Below are positions 8,793 to 16,013 of a stretch of DNA of 16,013 bases, one piece after another. Each line of letters begins with the position of its first letter. Positions within the stretch are counted from its first letter, which is position 1. Both the position numbers and the translations under genes were made by a program. Source of the DNA: JAGOBX01 sp017999075 [NCBI: Candidatus Babelota bacterium] (lineage in GTDB: Bacteria; JAGOBX01); NCBI GenBank assembly GCA_017999075.1, contig JAGOBX010000020.1, positions 1 through 16,013 of the forward strand, given 5' to 3'. The notes below the pieces were generated by a model. That model was not told the DNA's origin and ran no database searches. It saw only the letters and a list, made by a program, of their open reading frames with translations.

Positions 8793-9167
8793 ATGAAAAA
8801 ACAAATAAAAATATTGTTAGTTGACGATAATGATAATCAGCGTTTGCTGTATACCCAGGAACTTGAAGAAGAAGGGTATAATATTGTGACTGCAAGCAAT
8901 GGGAAAGAAGCTGTAGATAAAGTTTTATCGGAAAAACCTGATCTTGTAATACTTGACATACAAATGCCTGGAATTAATGGTATAGAAACATTGGATGAAA
9001 TATTGACATATAACAAACAATTGCCGATAATACTTCATTCTGCTTATTCAAATTATAAAGAAAATTTTATGAGCTGGGCTGCAGACGCGTATATTGTTAA
9101 ATCATCGAATCTTGATGAATTAAAGAAAAATATTGACAAAATTTTGAAAAACAGGGGAATAGTTTGA
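8793..9167 (+). CDS. Stand-alone response regulator receiver protein
   Basis: A 124-residue receiver domain with no output domain, similar in build to CheY/Spo0F. All key positions are visible: acidic pair Asp11/Asp12 (LLVDDND), phospho-acceptor Asp55 (VILDIQMPG), Ser83 (LHSAYS) and Lys103 (YIVKSSN). The switch lysine is followed by Ser-Ser instead of the common Pro, which I recall in a subgroup of stand-alone receivers. The best Shine-Dalgarno match, AGGAG at 8775-8779, lies 13 bases from the ATG, which is long, so translation may be modest or coupled to the kinase. It sits directly after the kinase at 6616 and overlaps the yicC-like gene by 4 bases. It probably acts as a phosphorelay intermediate or by protein-protein contact; the target is unknown. 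Confidence 0.93.
   Translation: MKKQIKILLVDDNDNQRLLYTQELEEEGYNIVTASNGKEAVDKVLSEKPDLVILDIQMPGINGIETLDEILTYNKQLPIILHSAYSNYKENFMSWAADAYIVKSSNLDELKKNIDKILKNRGIV
9153..9158 (+). promoter_or_regulatory. Ribosome binding site for the TTG start at 9164
   Basis: AGGGGA lies 5 bases before TTG 9164. The family's N-terminus, MIKSMTGY, begins exactly at this TTG and no ATG gives it, so the rare start codon and the 4-base overlap with the upstream TGA stop are both supported. Confidence 0.75.
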
Positions 9168-10051
9168 TAAAAAGCATGACCGGTTATGCCAGAACCGCTA
9201 AATCAGGCCAAATAGGGAATATCGACATAATAATCAAGTCTGTGAATAATAAAAACTGTGAGGTGACTGTAAAATCTCCTAAGATTTTGTTTGAACTTGA
9301 AAATGAAATAATCAATAAGGTTAAACAAAAATTGCAGCGTGGGAAAATATATGTTTTTATTAGCATTACAAACTGCAATGATAAAAAAATTGTATTAAAT
9401 AAATGTGCGTTAAAACAATATATTTCGGAAATAAAATCTCTGCAGAAGGAATTGACAGATTATGTTTTTACGGTACCAGAAATTTGTTCATTGATGCAGT
9501 TGCCGGAAATTATTGAAATAGAAAGTTTAGAAACGGATATAACAGATTTTAAAAAAGATGTATTTCAAGTATTAGATGAAACTCTTGAAAAAATTGATAA
9601 AATGCGAATTAATGAAGGAATTAATCTGCTTATGCCATTTTTATCTTATATAAATCAGATTAAGAATTTTGTTGAAATAATAAAAAAAGAAGTTCCTGTT
9701 TCATTAGAAAATTATAAAATTAAATTGGAAAAATTATTGAATGAATTGTATTTTTCTTGTGTAGAAGATAAAGAAAAAAAAATTATGGCTGAATTAGGGT
9801 TGTATGCGGATAAAATTGATATTACAGAAGAAATTGACCGTTTGTCAAGTCATCTTGACGAATGTGAAAAATTGTTGAACAACAAAAGTTCCGAACCTGT
9901 AGGTAGAACTCTTGAATTTTTAGTTCAGGAATTAAACAGAGAGATTAATACCTCTGGAGTAAAATCAAATAATTATGTTATTTCTCAAGCTGTAATTAAT
10001 GTTAAAAGTTTAATTGATAAAATAAAAGAACAATCAATGAATATAGTTTGA
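9164..10051 (+). CDS. yicC: YicC/YloC-family endoribonuclease
   Basis: Member of the YicC family (YicC_N plus DUF1732), whose E. coli and Bacillus members are known to have endoribonuclease activity. The N-terminus reads MIKSMTGYAR, diagnostic for the family. The C-terminal block GRTLEFLVQELNREINTSG followed by VKSNN and a final KIKEQSMNI (about 245-292) matches the conserved DUF1732 end. Its 295 residues are the usual length. The start is TTG, overlapping the stop of the receiver gene, so the two are likely translated together. In many Firmicutes and proteobacteria the gene lies near gmk and rpoZ; neither is here. The RNA targets are unknown. Assignment is strong, function by family only. 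Confidence 0.93.
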   Translation: MIKSMTGYARTAKSGQIGNIDIIIKSVNNKNCEVTVKSPKILFELENEIINKVKQKLQRGKIYVFISITNCNDKKIVLNKCALKQYISEIKSLQKELTDYVFTVPEICSLMQLPEIIEIESLETDITDFKKDVFQVLDETLEKIDKMRINEGINLLMPFLSYINQIKNFVEIIKKEVPVSLENYKIKLEKLLNELYFSCVEDKEKKIMAELGLYADKIDITEEIDRLSSHLDECEKLLNNKSSEPVGRTLEFLVQELNREINTSGVKSNNYVISQAVINVKSLIDKIKEQSMNIV

Positions 10052-10081
10052 AAAAATATTTTTAAATAGAGAGGTTAAAAA

Positions 10082-11185
10082 ATGGGAGCACTATCAACTT
10101 TTAAAAAAGAAATGAGAAAATGTCCTGTATGTGAAAATCAATTTAAAGAAGAGTTTATGCTGACAGGTTCAATGCGTCAGGTCAGTATTAATATGAATGA
10201 AGAGTTAAGGACTTTTTATAAAGAATATCAGGGTTTTCCTGTGGCTCCGTTTATATATGAAGTTATTACTTGTCCGAAATGTTATTACAGTTCTTTGATA
10301 TCCGATTTTAATTCTATATATGTTCAAAAACAGAATTATACAGAAAAAGAAACTGAACAGATAAAAAATTTAAGGATAAATGTTATAAAAAATCAAAATC
10401 AGAGAAAAGAATTGATAAAAAATATTGTTGATGTTAATTTTGAAGAACCAAAAAATCTTGAAACAGCATTGGCTTCATATATACTTGCTGTTGACAGTTA
10501 TAATTATTTTAATGAGAAGCTTCAGCCCGATACTAAAAGAGCGGTGTGTTCATTGCGCGCTGCATGGCTTGCCGGAGATTTGAATCTTTCTGAACTTCAG
10601 GAAAAATATTATAAAGAAGCGCATAAATATTATTCTATCATATCTTCAAAACCTGATGACAGCGGCGGATTTAAACTTGGACCTGACTGGGGGAATAATT
10701 TCGGGTTTGAAGGAGCAAGGTTTATAAAAGTAATGCTTGATTTGAGATTTTTAGACGAAGTTGAAAATATTAAACAGAGATTTGAAATTATGCAGAATGT
10801 AAGGGCTACTTTTTCGAAAATACGAGGGATGGGTAAAGCAAGCCAGAATAAACGCGGACCTTTACTGAAAATCGCTGAAGATATGTTTGAAAAAGTTCAG
10901 CCGGTTTATGAAAAACTGAAAGCTAAAATCGAATCCGGAGATTATGCGGATTCTGCGGATTTAAAACTTGGCGATAAAATAACAGTAACTACTGCCGCAG
11001 TGCAATCTGAAGAAGAACCTGAACAGGAAGAAAAAACAGTTGAAACACAGGAATCAAAAAAAGAAGAAGAATCTGATGTTTATAAAAATGCGGCTACTGA
11101 AGTAGTCAAATATGCGTTAAGATCAGGAATTAAACGCGATTCAATAAAAGATATTGAAAAAATTCTGATGAAATATTTTTCATGA
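10082..11185 (+). CDS. DUF2225 zinc-finger protein
   Basis: Protein of 367 residues matching the DUF2225 family as I know it. The N-terminal half carries two CxxC knuckles, Cys14/Cys17 (CPVC) and Cys64/Cys67 (CPKC), likely to hold one zinc ion. A helical middle (about 125-300) looks TPR-like: pairs of helices rich in Ala, Tyr and Glu, including LAGDLNLSELQEKYYKEAHKYY. A very acidic, Glu-rich linker (about 310-335) and a short helical tail to residue 367 follow. No signal peptide, so it is cytoplasmic. AGAGAGG at 10068-10074 lies 7 bases before the ATG. It sits 30 bases after yicC and 23 before the lipoprotein gene, consistent with an operon. The molecular role of the family is not known to me; the zinc knuckles and TPR-like part suggest a protein-binding scaffold. 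Confidence 0.8.
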   Translation: MGALSTFKKEMRKCPVCENQFKEEFMLTGSMRQVSINMNEELRTFYKEYQGFPVAPFIYEVITCPKCYYSSLISDFNSIYVQKQNYTEKETEQIKNLRINVIKNQNQRKELIKNIVDVNFEEPKNLETALASYILAVDSYNYFNEKLQPDTKRAVCSLRAAWLAGDLNLSELQEKYYKEAHKYYSIISSKPDDSGGFKLGPDWGNNFGFEGARFIKVMLDLRFLDEVENIKQRFEIMQNVRATFSKIRGMGKASQNKRGPLLKIAEDMFEKVQPVYEKLKAKIESGDYADSADLKLGDKITVTTAAVQSEEEPEQEEKTVETQESKKEEESDVYKNAATEVVKYALRSGIKRDSIKDIEKILMKYFS

Positions 11186-11208
11186 AATAAAAGGGAGAAT
11201 AACAGCAG

Positions 11209-13035
11209 ATGAAAAAAAAATTGTATATTTTATTTGTTATAGTTTTAACATTGTTGTCCGGAATTAATTGTTCCAAACAAAAAGAAACTAAGCTTGATTC
11301 GGTGAATAATCTTAAATACGGATTATTACATTATCTGCCGGAAGATTCGATGATAGCTGTCAGATGCAGAAATATCAGTGAAACTTATGCTGATTTTATA
11401 AAAAGCGAGTTTTATAGGCAATTGATGAGTTATCCGATTGTTCAGACAGCTAAAAATGGTATTAATTCTTTAGATTCGACAGAATTTGAAAAAAATTTTG
11501 AGTTCAAACCATCGTTCGATAATTTTATAGAGATTGCAGGAACTGATTTTGCCTTTGCGTTCACATTAAAAGATAATAAACCTAAATATATTATTTTATC
11601 TGAATATACCAGTGACAGTGTTATAAAAAAAATTGATTCGAACCTTCCTAAAATATTTTCAAACTCTGAAAATATGACATTATCTGAAATTGAAATTGAA
11701 GGTATAAAAATTAAAACTGTAAAAATGATAATAAGAGGTGCAGGTATTTTATCTCTAAATGCTTTAGATGATAAAACAGAATACCATTTGAATTATTTTT
11801 TTGATAAAGGAATTTTATGTTTGTCTAACGATACAGAACTGATAAAAAAATCAGTAGAAACGATATTAGGGAAAAATAATAGGTCTATTATTGACAATAA
11901 TGACTTTCAGACAGCATTCAAACAGCTTGATTTGAACAAACAGGTGATAACTTTTTTTAAACCTGATGATTTAAGCGAGTCTCTACTTTCCCATCCTTTG
12001 TTATCTAATATAAAGAATGCTAAAGATGCGTTCAGTCTATGGAACATAATTTCAGCAACATCTTCAAGTTTTGATATTAAATCTAAAACTGTTATTAAAT
12101 CTTATACAATATATAATAAAAATGCAAAAAATCAGAAACTCCTTGAAATGTATAGAAAAAAATCAGGAGAGCTTCAGACTGCAAGTTTTATTCCTATGAA
12201 TGCAATGCTGTTTTTAACTACTAATTTGATAGATGCTTCAGGTATGTATGATTATTATCTGGGATTGTTTGACGAAAATATGAATAAAAAAGTCAAATCA
12301 GAAATTAAAAAAATTGAAAAAACCGTTGAACTTGATTTGAAAAAAGATATTTTGAATAATATAGGCAGCCAGATTTCAATCGCTTTGTTTGATATTGACG
12401 GTATAAGCGTTAATCCTAATGACGCGTTAAATTCATTGGCTTTTATAGCTGAGGTTAAAGATAAAACCAAAATAGATAAATTATTTCAGAATAGTGTTAA
12501 AAAATATTTTTCTGAAAACTCAAAATCATTGAACAGCGGATTAAGTTTTAAAATTGAAAAATCAAAGTATAATGAAAATCAAATCACTAAAATCGTGAGT
12601 TCGAAATTCAAACTTAATCCTCCATCATACGTTTTTAAAGATAAATTTTTTATCATAAGTTCTGAAAAAAAAATAAAAGATATACTTGATACGCCTAAAG
12701 AAAAATCTATAATTAATCTCCAGAAAATTTCAGAACTGAAAAAAATATTATCTGATGCCAACGGATTTTTTTATTTTGATTTTAATCAGTTTATAACTAC
12801 AGTATCTGAAATAGCTGATATGACAAAAGTTTTCTGGGACAGAGATGATATGTATTTTTCATCTTATGTGAAACCAATTCTTGAAGTACTTACTTATATA
12901 GATTGTTTTTCAGGGTATTCGAAAAATGATGAATTGGGATCGCTTTCTGAATTATACATTTTTACAGCTTCACCTAAAAATAAAACGCAGTTAAATTCTG
13001 TTGAACCTAAACAACATGAATTAAAAACTCAATAA
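11209..13035 (+). CDS. Putative lipoprotein resembling DUF3352 proteins
   Basis: Exported protein of 608 residues. The N-terminus is basic (MKKK), then a hydrophobic stretch (5-16), then SGINC with Cys21 followed by Ser-Lys-Gln-Lys. Asn at the -1 position is unusual for a lipobox, so lipid attachment at Cys21 is likely but not certain. The mature part starts with LLHYLPEDSMIAVRCRNISE, like the opening of DUF3352 proteins, and then has repeated alpha/beta blocks with FAFTLKD, IALFDIDG and LAFIAEVKD strands, a pattern seen in large cell-envelope proteins of unknown role. No catalytic motif is visible. AGGGAG at 11192-11197 lies 11 bases upstream. The next gene, amrS, follows after 10 bases. Family resemblance is from memory and moderate; function unknown. 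Confidence 0.65.
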   Translation: MKKKLYILFVIVLTLLSGINCSKQKETKLDSVNNLKYGLLHYLPEDSMIAVRCRNISETYADFIKSEFYRQLMSYPIVQTAKNGINSLDSTEFEKNFEFKPSFDNFIEIAGTDFAFAFTLKDNKPKYIILSEYTSDSVIKKIDSNLPKIFSNSENMTLSEIEIEGIKIKTVKMIIRGAGILSLNALDDKTEYHLNYFFDKGILCLSNDTELIKKSVETILGKNNRSIIDNNDFQTAFKQLDLNKQVITFFKPDDLSESLLSHPLLSNIKNAKDAFSLWNIISATSSSFDIKSKTVIKSYTIYNKNAKNQKLLEMYRKKSGELQTASFIPMNAMLFLTTNLIDASGMYDYYLGLFDENMNKKVKSEIKKIEKTVELDLKKDILNNIGSQISIALFDIDGISVNPNDALNSLAFIAEVKDKTKIDKLFQNSVKKYFSENSKSLNSGLSFKIEKSKYNENQITKIVSSKFKLNPPSYVFKDKFFIISSEKKIKDILDTPKEKSIINLQKISELKKILSDANGFFYFDFNQFITTVSEIADMTKVFWDRDDMYFSSYVKPILEVLTYIDCFSGYSKNDELGSLSELYIFTASPKNKTQLNSVEPKQHELKTQ

Positions 13036-13045
13036 AACCTAAAAA

Positions 13046-14044
13046 ATGAAAAAAGGGAAATATTATAAACCTATAGAAAATAATCAGGAAATTCAATGCC
13101 TTCTGTGTCCAGCTAAATGTTTTATAAAACACGGGAAAACAGGGTTTTGCCGTGTTAGAAAAAATAATTCGGGAATTCTTGAACCTCTCACATATGGAAA
13201 AATTTCAGGAATGTCGCTTGATCCTATTGAAAAAAAACCAATGTATCATTTTTTTCCGGGAAAACAAATCTTGTCTGTTGGTTCAATAGGATGCAACCTT
13301 AAATGCGTATTTTGTCAGAATTTCGATATATCCCAAAATTTTAATTTTTCTTATTTAAGGGAAGTCAGTAAAGAACAACTTCTGGAATTAGCTGTGTCTA
13401 ATGAAAATAACATCGGAATAGCATTTACTTATAATGAACCCTTGATCGGATATGAATTTGTTTTGGATACGTCTGTTTATTTCAGGGAAAATGGCTTAAA
13501 AAATGTTATAGTATCAAATGGTATTATTAATCGTGAACCTATGTTAGAGCTTGTTTCATATATAGACGGAGCCAATATTGACTTGAAAGGAATTGATGAT
13601 GAATTTTATAAAAATAATTGCAGAGCAGGAAATGCGGATACTGTTTTGCAAACTATTGAAATATTGTATAAGAATAAAGTTACAGTCGAAGTTACAAATT
13701 TAATTGTAACTGGATTGAATGATTCTATTGAAAAAATAAAAATACTGGTTGATTCTGTTTCTTCTATATCAAAAGATATTCCTCTTCATTTTTCAAAATA
13801 TTTTCCGAGATATGAATATTTAAAACCTGCTACGAATGAAAAAATATTATTGAGTGCATATGAATATGGAAAAACAAAATTGAATTATGTTTATGTCGGA
13901 AATGCGAATATAGACAAAACTTCCAATACTTATTGTCCATCTTGCGGAAAACTTTTAATTGAACGGCTTGGATACAGTGTCAAAAAAATGTTTAATACTG
14001 TAAATTGTCCTGAATGTAAAACTTATATTTATGGAATTGAATAA
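13046..14044 (+). CDS. amrS: AmmeMemoRadiSam-system radical SAM enzyme AmrS
   Basis: Radical SAM enzyme of the AmrS type, often annotated as a pyruvate formate-lyase activating enzyme homologue. Its cluster motif is CX3CX2C at Cys83, Cys87 and Cys90 (GCNLKCVFCQN). Before it lies the family's cysteine-rich head with Cys18, Cys21, Cys25 and Cys35 (CLLCPAKC, GFCRVR), and after it AFTYNEPLI and the NIDLKGIDDEFY strand. The C-terminus adds a zinc-ribbon-like tail with Cys297/Cys300 and Cys321/Cys324. At 332 residues it is full length. No good Shine-Dalgarno precedes the ATG and the gap to the lipoprotein gene is only 10 bases, so translational coupling is likely. In many genomes AmrS occurs with Memo and AMMECR1 proteins; neither gene is in this window. 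Its substrate is not known. Confidence 0.88.
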   Translation: MKKGKYYKPIENNQEIQCLLCPAKCFIKHGKTGFCRVRKNNSGILEPLTYGKISGMSLDPIEKKPMYHFFPGKQILSVGSIGCNLKCVFCQNFDISQNFNFSYLREVSKEQLLELAVSNENNIGIAFTYNEPLIGYEFVLDTSVYFRENGLKNVIVSNGIINREPMLELVSYIDGANIDLKGIDDEFYKNNCRAGNADTVLQTIEILYKNKVTVEVTNLIVTGLNDSIEKIKILVDSVSSISKDIPLHFSKYFPRYEYLKPATNEKILLSAYEYGKTKLNYVYVGNANIDKTSNTYCPSCGKLLIERLGYSVKKMFNTVNCPECKTYIYGIE

Positions 14045-16013
14045 AAAAAATATATTATTTTTATTTATAATTTTATTATTTTTTTGTTTTGACAACAATA
14101 TTACCGCATTGGAAATCAGAATTGATTTATCAGCTATGGATGGTTCGGCATCCGGAAACTGGAATACTATTTCTTTGGCAAATGCAAATTTAACCACATC
14201 AAACCTTAAAAATTATACTGACGGCGCTGCTTCCTCAATATCTATAACAGGTTCTGGCTGGAATGGAGAATGGCACGGTACTATACCTGCAGGATATTGG
14301 TTTGACGGCGGTGCAGGAATGGGAGACAGATTATATTGCAGCACAGGTTCTGCAAGTTTTACGTTTTCAAATTTAGGCACTTCCACTTATAGCGTTGAAA
14401 TTCTGAGTGAAGGAGATGCTACGGTTAATTATTTAACAGTAAATAGTTCATCAGCGTCAAGAAGCAATTTAGGAAATACAGTTTATCCATGGAACCAGGG
14501 AAATTCAAATGATTGGCTTATATGGGATTCAGTTACGCCTTCAGCAGGTCAAATTACTATAAGTATTTCGGTTCAATCAGGAACTTATTTAAATATGGAT
14601 TTGATTAGAATTGTTCAATTAATTACTGCTCCGGCTGCGCCGACATCAAATGCCGCAAGTAATATATCTCCCACAAGTTTTTTGGCAAACTGGAATACTG
14701 TAGGTGATGCGACCGGATATAAACTTGATGTTTCTACAGTAAATACTTTTGCAAGTTTTGTTACTGGATATCAGGATTTGAATGTTGGAAAGGTAACTTC
14801 TTACAGAGTTTCGGGATTGAATGCAAGTACAACTTATTATTATCGTGTTCGTGCTTATAATACTGTTGGTACTAGCGCTAATTCGGGAACTCAAAGCACT
14901 GCAACAACAACGGCTGCAACTGAAAAACAGGAATTCACTTATACCGGCAGCGATCAAACTTGGACTGCTCCTGCTAATGTCAGACAGGTATATGTTCAAG
15001 CTTGGGGTGCAGGCGGCGGTAAAAGCGGCTATTCTACAAGTTATGCAGGCGGCAGCGGTGGTTATTCAAGCGGCACTGTTCCTGTAAGTCCAGGTCAAAC
15101 TTACACTATAGTAGTAGGTCAGGGAGGCATAGGTTTGGGTGTTGGTTCAGGCGGAACTGCCGGCGGTTCGGCTACTTACGGCGGCGGCGGTTATGGAACA
15201 ATGGGCGATGCTTCCGGTGCGTCAGGCGGTGGATTATCAGGTTTTTTTATGGGAAATAGCGGAATGACATTCGATGCAAGCGGTCAGGCCAGGGCTTTCA
15301 TAATAGCAGGCGGCGGCGGCGGTTCTACGGGATATGCTGGTGGCGCTGGTGCTGGCGGTGGAACAACCGGCGGCGCTGGCGCTGCGACAGGCGGTAACGG
15401 AGGCACTCAATCAGCTGGCGGCACTGGTACAGCAGGAGCTGATGGGAGCGCTTTATGCGGAGGTAACGGCAGTTCAACTGGGTTTCAGGCATCAGGCTCA
15501 AGTGATGGAGGAGGAGGCGGCGGCGGCTACTGGGGAGGTGAAGGCGGATATGATGACGCTAAACCAGGCGGCGGCGGTTCAGGATATTTACATGGAACAA
15601 TTATCGGCGGACAAACAACTCAGGGAACTCAGGGACCAACATCATCAGAGGCAACACCGCCAAATACAGGGAATTCTGATTATCTTTCAACTGCCGGTGT
15701 TGGCGCATACGGGCAAGTAAGTACAGCAAGCGGCGCAAACGGCGGTCATGGGCTTGTTGTATTAAGCTGGACACCAAAAATAATTGACCAAAATCTTTTA
15801 ACAAACGCTGGCGCTGAATCAGGAACATTAGACAGCTGGACAATAATTGAAAATGGCGGTAATGGGTGGACAGTTTATGAGAACGGCATAGGCGGGAATT
15901 ATTTATTTGCAACTTCTCATTTATGGTGCAAAAAATCTCAAACTATTGATTTGATTGCAAAAGGATATACTGCCGCAGAATTAGATTCTGTTCCTAAAAT
16001 ATACGTTGAATGC
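14031..16013 (+). CDS. Exported multidomain protein: fn3, ALK-like glycine-rich and FBA domains (3' end cut off)
   Basis: A frame open for 661 codons to the last base of the window, so the end is missing. It starts at ATG 14031 inside amrS (14-base overlap); TTG 14037 in the same frame gives MNKKNILFLF and is an alternative. Neither has a clear Shine-Dalgarno. Domains: Sec signal peptide (1-26, likely cut after ITA); a beta-rich domain (about 27-198) of aromatic and Gly/Ser strands, like carbohydrate-binding-type modules in large bacterial surface proteins; a fibronectin type III domain (about 200-293, ending LNASTTYYYRVRAYNTVG); a glycine-rich domain (about 300-580) opening FTYTGSDQTWTAP and closing GGHGLVVLSW; and the start of an FBA domain (from 588). 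It is probably secreted or on the cell surface, where it would bind glycans or other surfaces. GC content rises sharply in the glycine-rich part because of GGC/GGT codons; the reverse-strand and other-frame ORFs there are shadows. Confidence 0.88.
   Translation, partial: MELNKKNILFLFIILLFFCFDNNITALEIRIDLSAMDGSASGNWNTISLANANLTTSNLKNYTDGAASSISITGSGWNGEWHGTIPAGYWFDGGAGMGDRLYCSTGSASFTFSNLGTSTYSVEILSEGDATVNYLTVNSSSASRSNLGNTVYPWNQGNSNDWLIWDSVTPSAGQITISISVQSGTYLNMDLIRIVQLITAPAAPTSNAASNISPTSFLANWNTVGDATGYKLDVSTVNTFASFVTGYQDLNVGKVTSYRVSGLNASTTYYYRVRAYNTVGTSANSGTQSTATTTAATEKQEFTYTGSDQTWTAPANVRQVYVQAWGAGGGKSGYSTSYAGGSGGYSSGTVPVSPGQTYTIVVGQGGIGLGVGSGGTAGGSATYGGGGYGTMGDASGASGGGLSGFFMGNSGMTFDASGQARAFIIAGGGGGSTGYAGGAGAGGGTTGGAGAATGGNGGTQSAGGTGTAGADGSALCGGNGSSTGFQASGSSDGGGGGGGYWGGEGGYDDAKPGGGGSGYLHGTIIGGQTTQGTQGPTSSEATPPNTGNSDYLSTAGVGAYGQVSTASGANGGHGLVVLSWTPKIIDQNLLTNAGAESGTLDSWTIIENGGNGWTVYENGIGGNYLFATSHLWCKKSQTIDLIAKGYTAAELDSVPKIYVEC
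14928..15770 (+). repeat. Glycine-rich domain resembling the ALK/LTK glycine-rich region
   Basis: Part of the 14031 gene, codons 300-580. Runs of GGC/GGT/GGA codons give blocks such as GAGGGKSGYS, IIAGGGGGSTGYAGGAG, GGGGGGYWGGEGGY and GGGGSGY. It opens with a beta strand (YVQAWGAGGG) and closes with another (GLVVLSW), the layout of bacterial glycine-rich surface domains and of the extracellular glycine-rich region of the metazoan ALK/LTK kinases. In those receptors glycine runs pack as polyglycine-II helices; that this happens here is inferred. Local GC content is visibly higher than in the flanks. Confidence 0.75.
15792..16013 (+). other. N-terminal half of an F-box-associated (FBA) domain
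   Basis: Codons 588-661 of the exported protein, cut by the window end. The conserved FBA positions are in order: NLLTNAGAESG and W (eukaryotic NLLRNPxGEEG...W), ENGGNGWTV (HGGDGWxV), a FATS strand, then WCKKSQTIDLIAKGY (WCxKxQxIDLxAEGY), LDSVPKIYV (LDxxxPxIxV). Human FBXO2, FBXO6 and NCCRP1 use this jelly-roll to bind the chitobiose core of high-mannose N-glycans. The sugar-contacting loop holding Tyr-Trp lies in the second half of the domain and is not visible here, so binding cannot be judged. The comparison is from memory of the family, not an alignment run. Confidence 0.8.

Noticed and set aside
13968-13996. Possible promoter TTGGAT - 17 bases - TTTAAT inside the end of amrS, ahead of the exported protein gene
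   Set aside because: The -35 matches only three of six consensus bases, and such -10 boxes are common in this AT-rich sequence.
14041-14096. T-rich tract after the amrS stop as a terminator
   Set aside because: There is no stem-loop before it, and the tract encodes the hydrophobic core of the next gene's signal peptide.
14646-15912. Several open frames of 88-128 codons on both strands over the glycine-rich and fn3 parts
   Set aside because: They are shadows of the 661-codon frame, caused by GC-rich glycine codons that lack stops in other frames. Their products are low-complexity Ala/Gln/Leu-rich and show no known domain.

Overview
The window is a low-GC (I estimate about 30%) bacterial chromosome segment. 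Every convincing gene is on the + strand, gaps between genes are short, and both TAA and TGA act as stops. A signal-anchored lipoprotein-like product, PAS/GAF histidine kinases, a DUF2225 protein and a large exported fibronectin/glycine-rich protein suggest a deep-branching or candidate-phylum bacterium, probably diderm. No rRNA or ribosomal marker is present, so the phylum cannot be fixed from this piece. I see no tRNA, rRNA, CRISPR, insertion sequence or convincing terminator.

Region 1 (18-6563) is an alpha-glucan (glycogen) locus. It holds a GT4 enzyme of the actinobacterial GlgM/'GlgA-Coryne' type, a GlgE-type maltosyltransferase of GH13 and a classical GT5 starch/glycogen synthase GlgA. 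GlgM is known to make maltose-1-phosphate from a nucleotide sugar and glucose-1-phosphate, and GlgE transfers that maltosyl unit to glucan, so both halves of a GlgM-GlgE route lie beside the classical elongation enzyme. The GlgE is short because it lacks the helical insert of the actinobacterial enzymes. A PAS-PAS-HisKA-HATPase-REC hybrid kinase sits between glgM and glgE.

Region 2 (6616-9167) is a signalling pair: a large kinase (receiver-like, PAS, GAF, HisKA, HATPase) followed by a stand-alone receiver protein. The kinase's receiver-like domain has lost the usual acidic pair.

Region 3 (9164-14044) looks like a tightly spaced gene run: a YicC-family ribonuclease (TTG start overlapping the receiver gene's stop), a zinc-finger DUF2225 protein, a large putative lipoprotein resembling DUF3352 proteins, and the radical SAM enzyme AmrS.

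Region 4 (14031-16013, cut by the window end) is the most unusual part. It is an open frame of 661 codons starting inside the end of amrS and encoding an exported multidomain protein: signal peptide, beta-rich domain, fibronectin type III domain, a roughly 280-residue glycine-rich domain like the one in the ALK/LTK receptors, and then the first half of what reads clearly as an F-box-associated (FBA) domain. FBA is the N-glycan-binding module of the eukaryotic proteins FBXO2/FBXO6/NCCRP1. An FBA module on a secreted bacterial protein is the best candidate here for something not well described.
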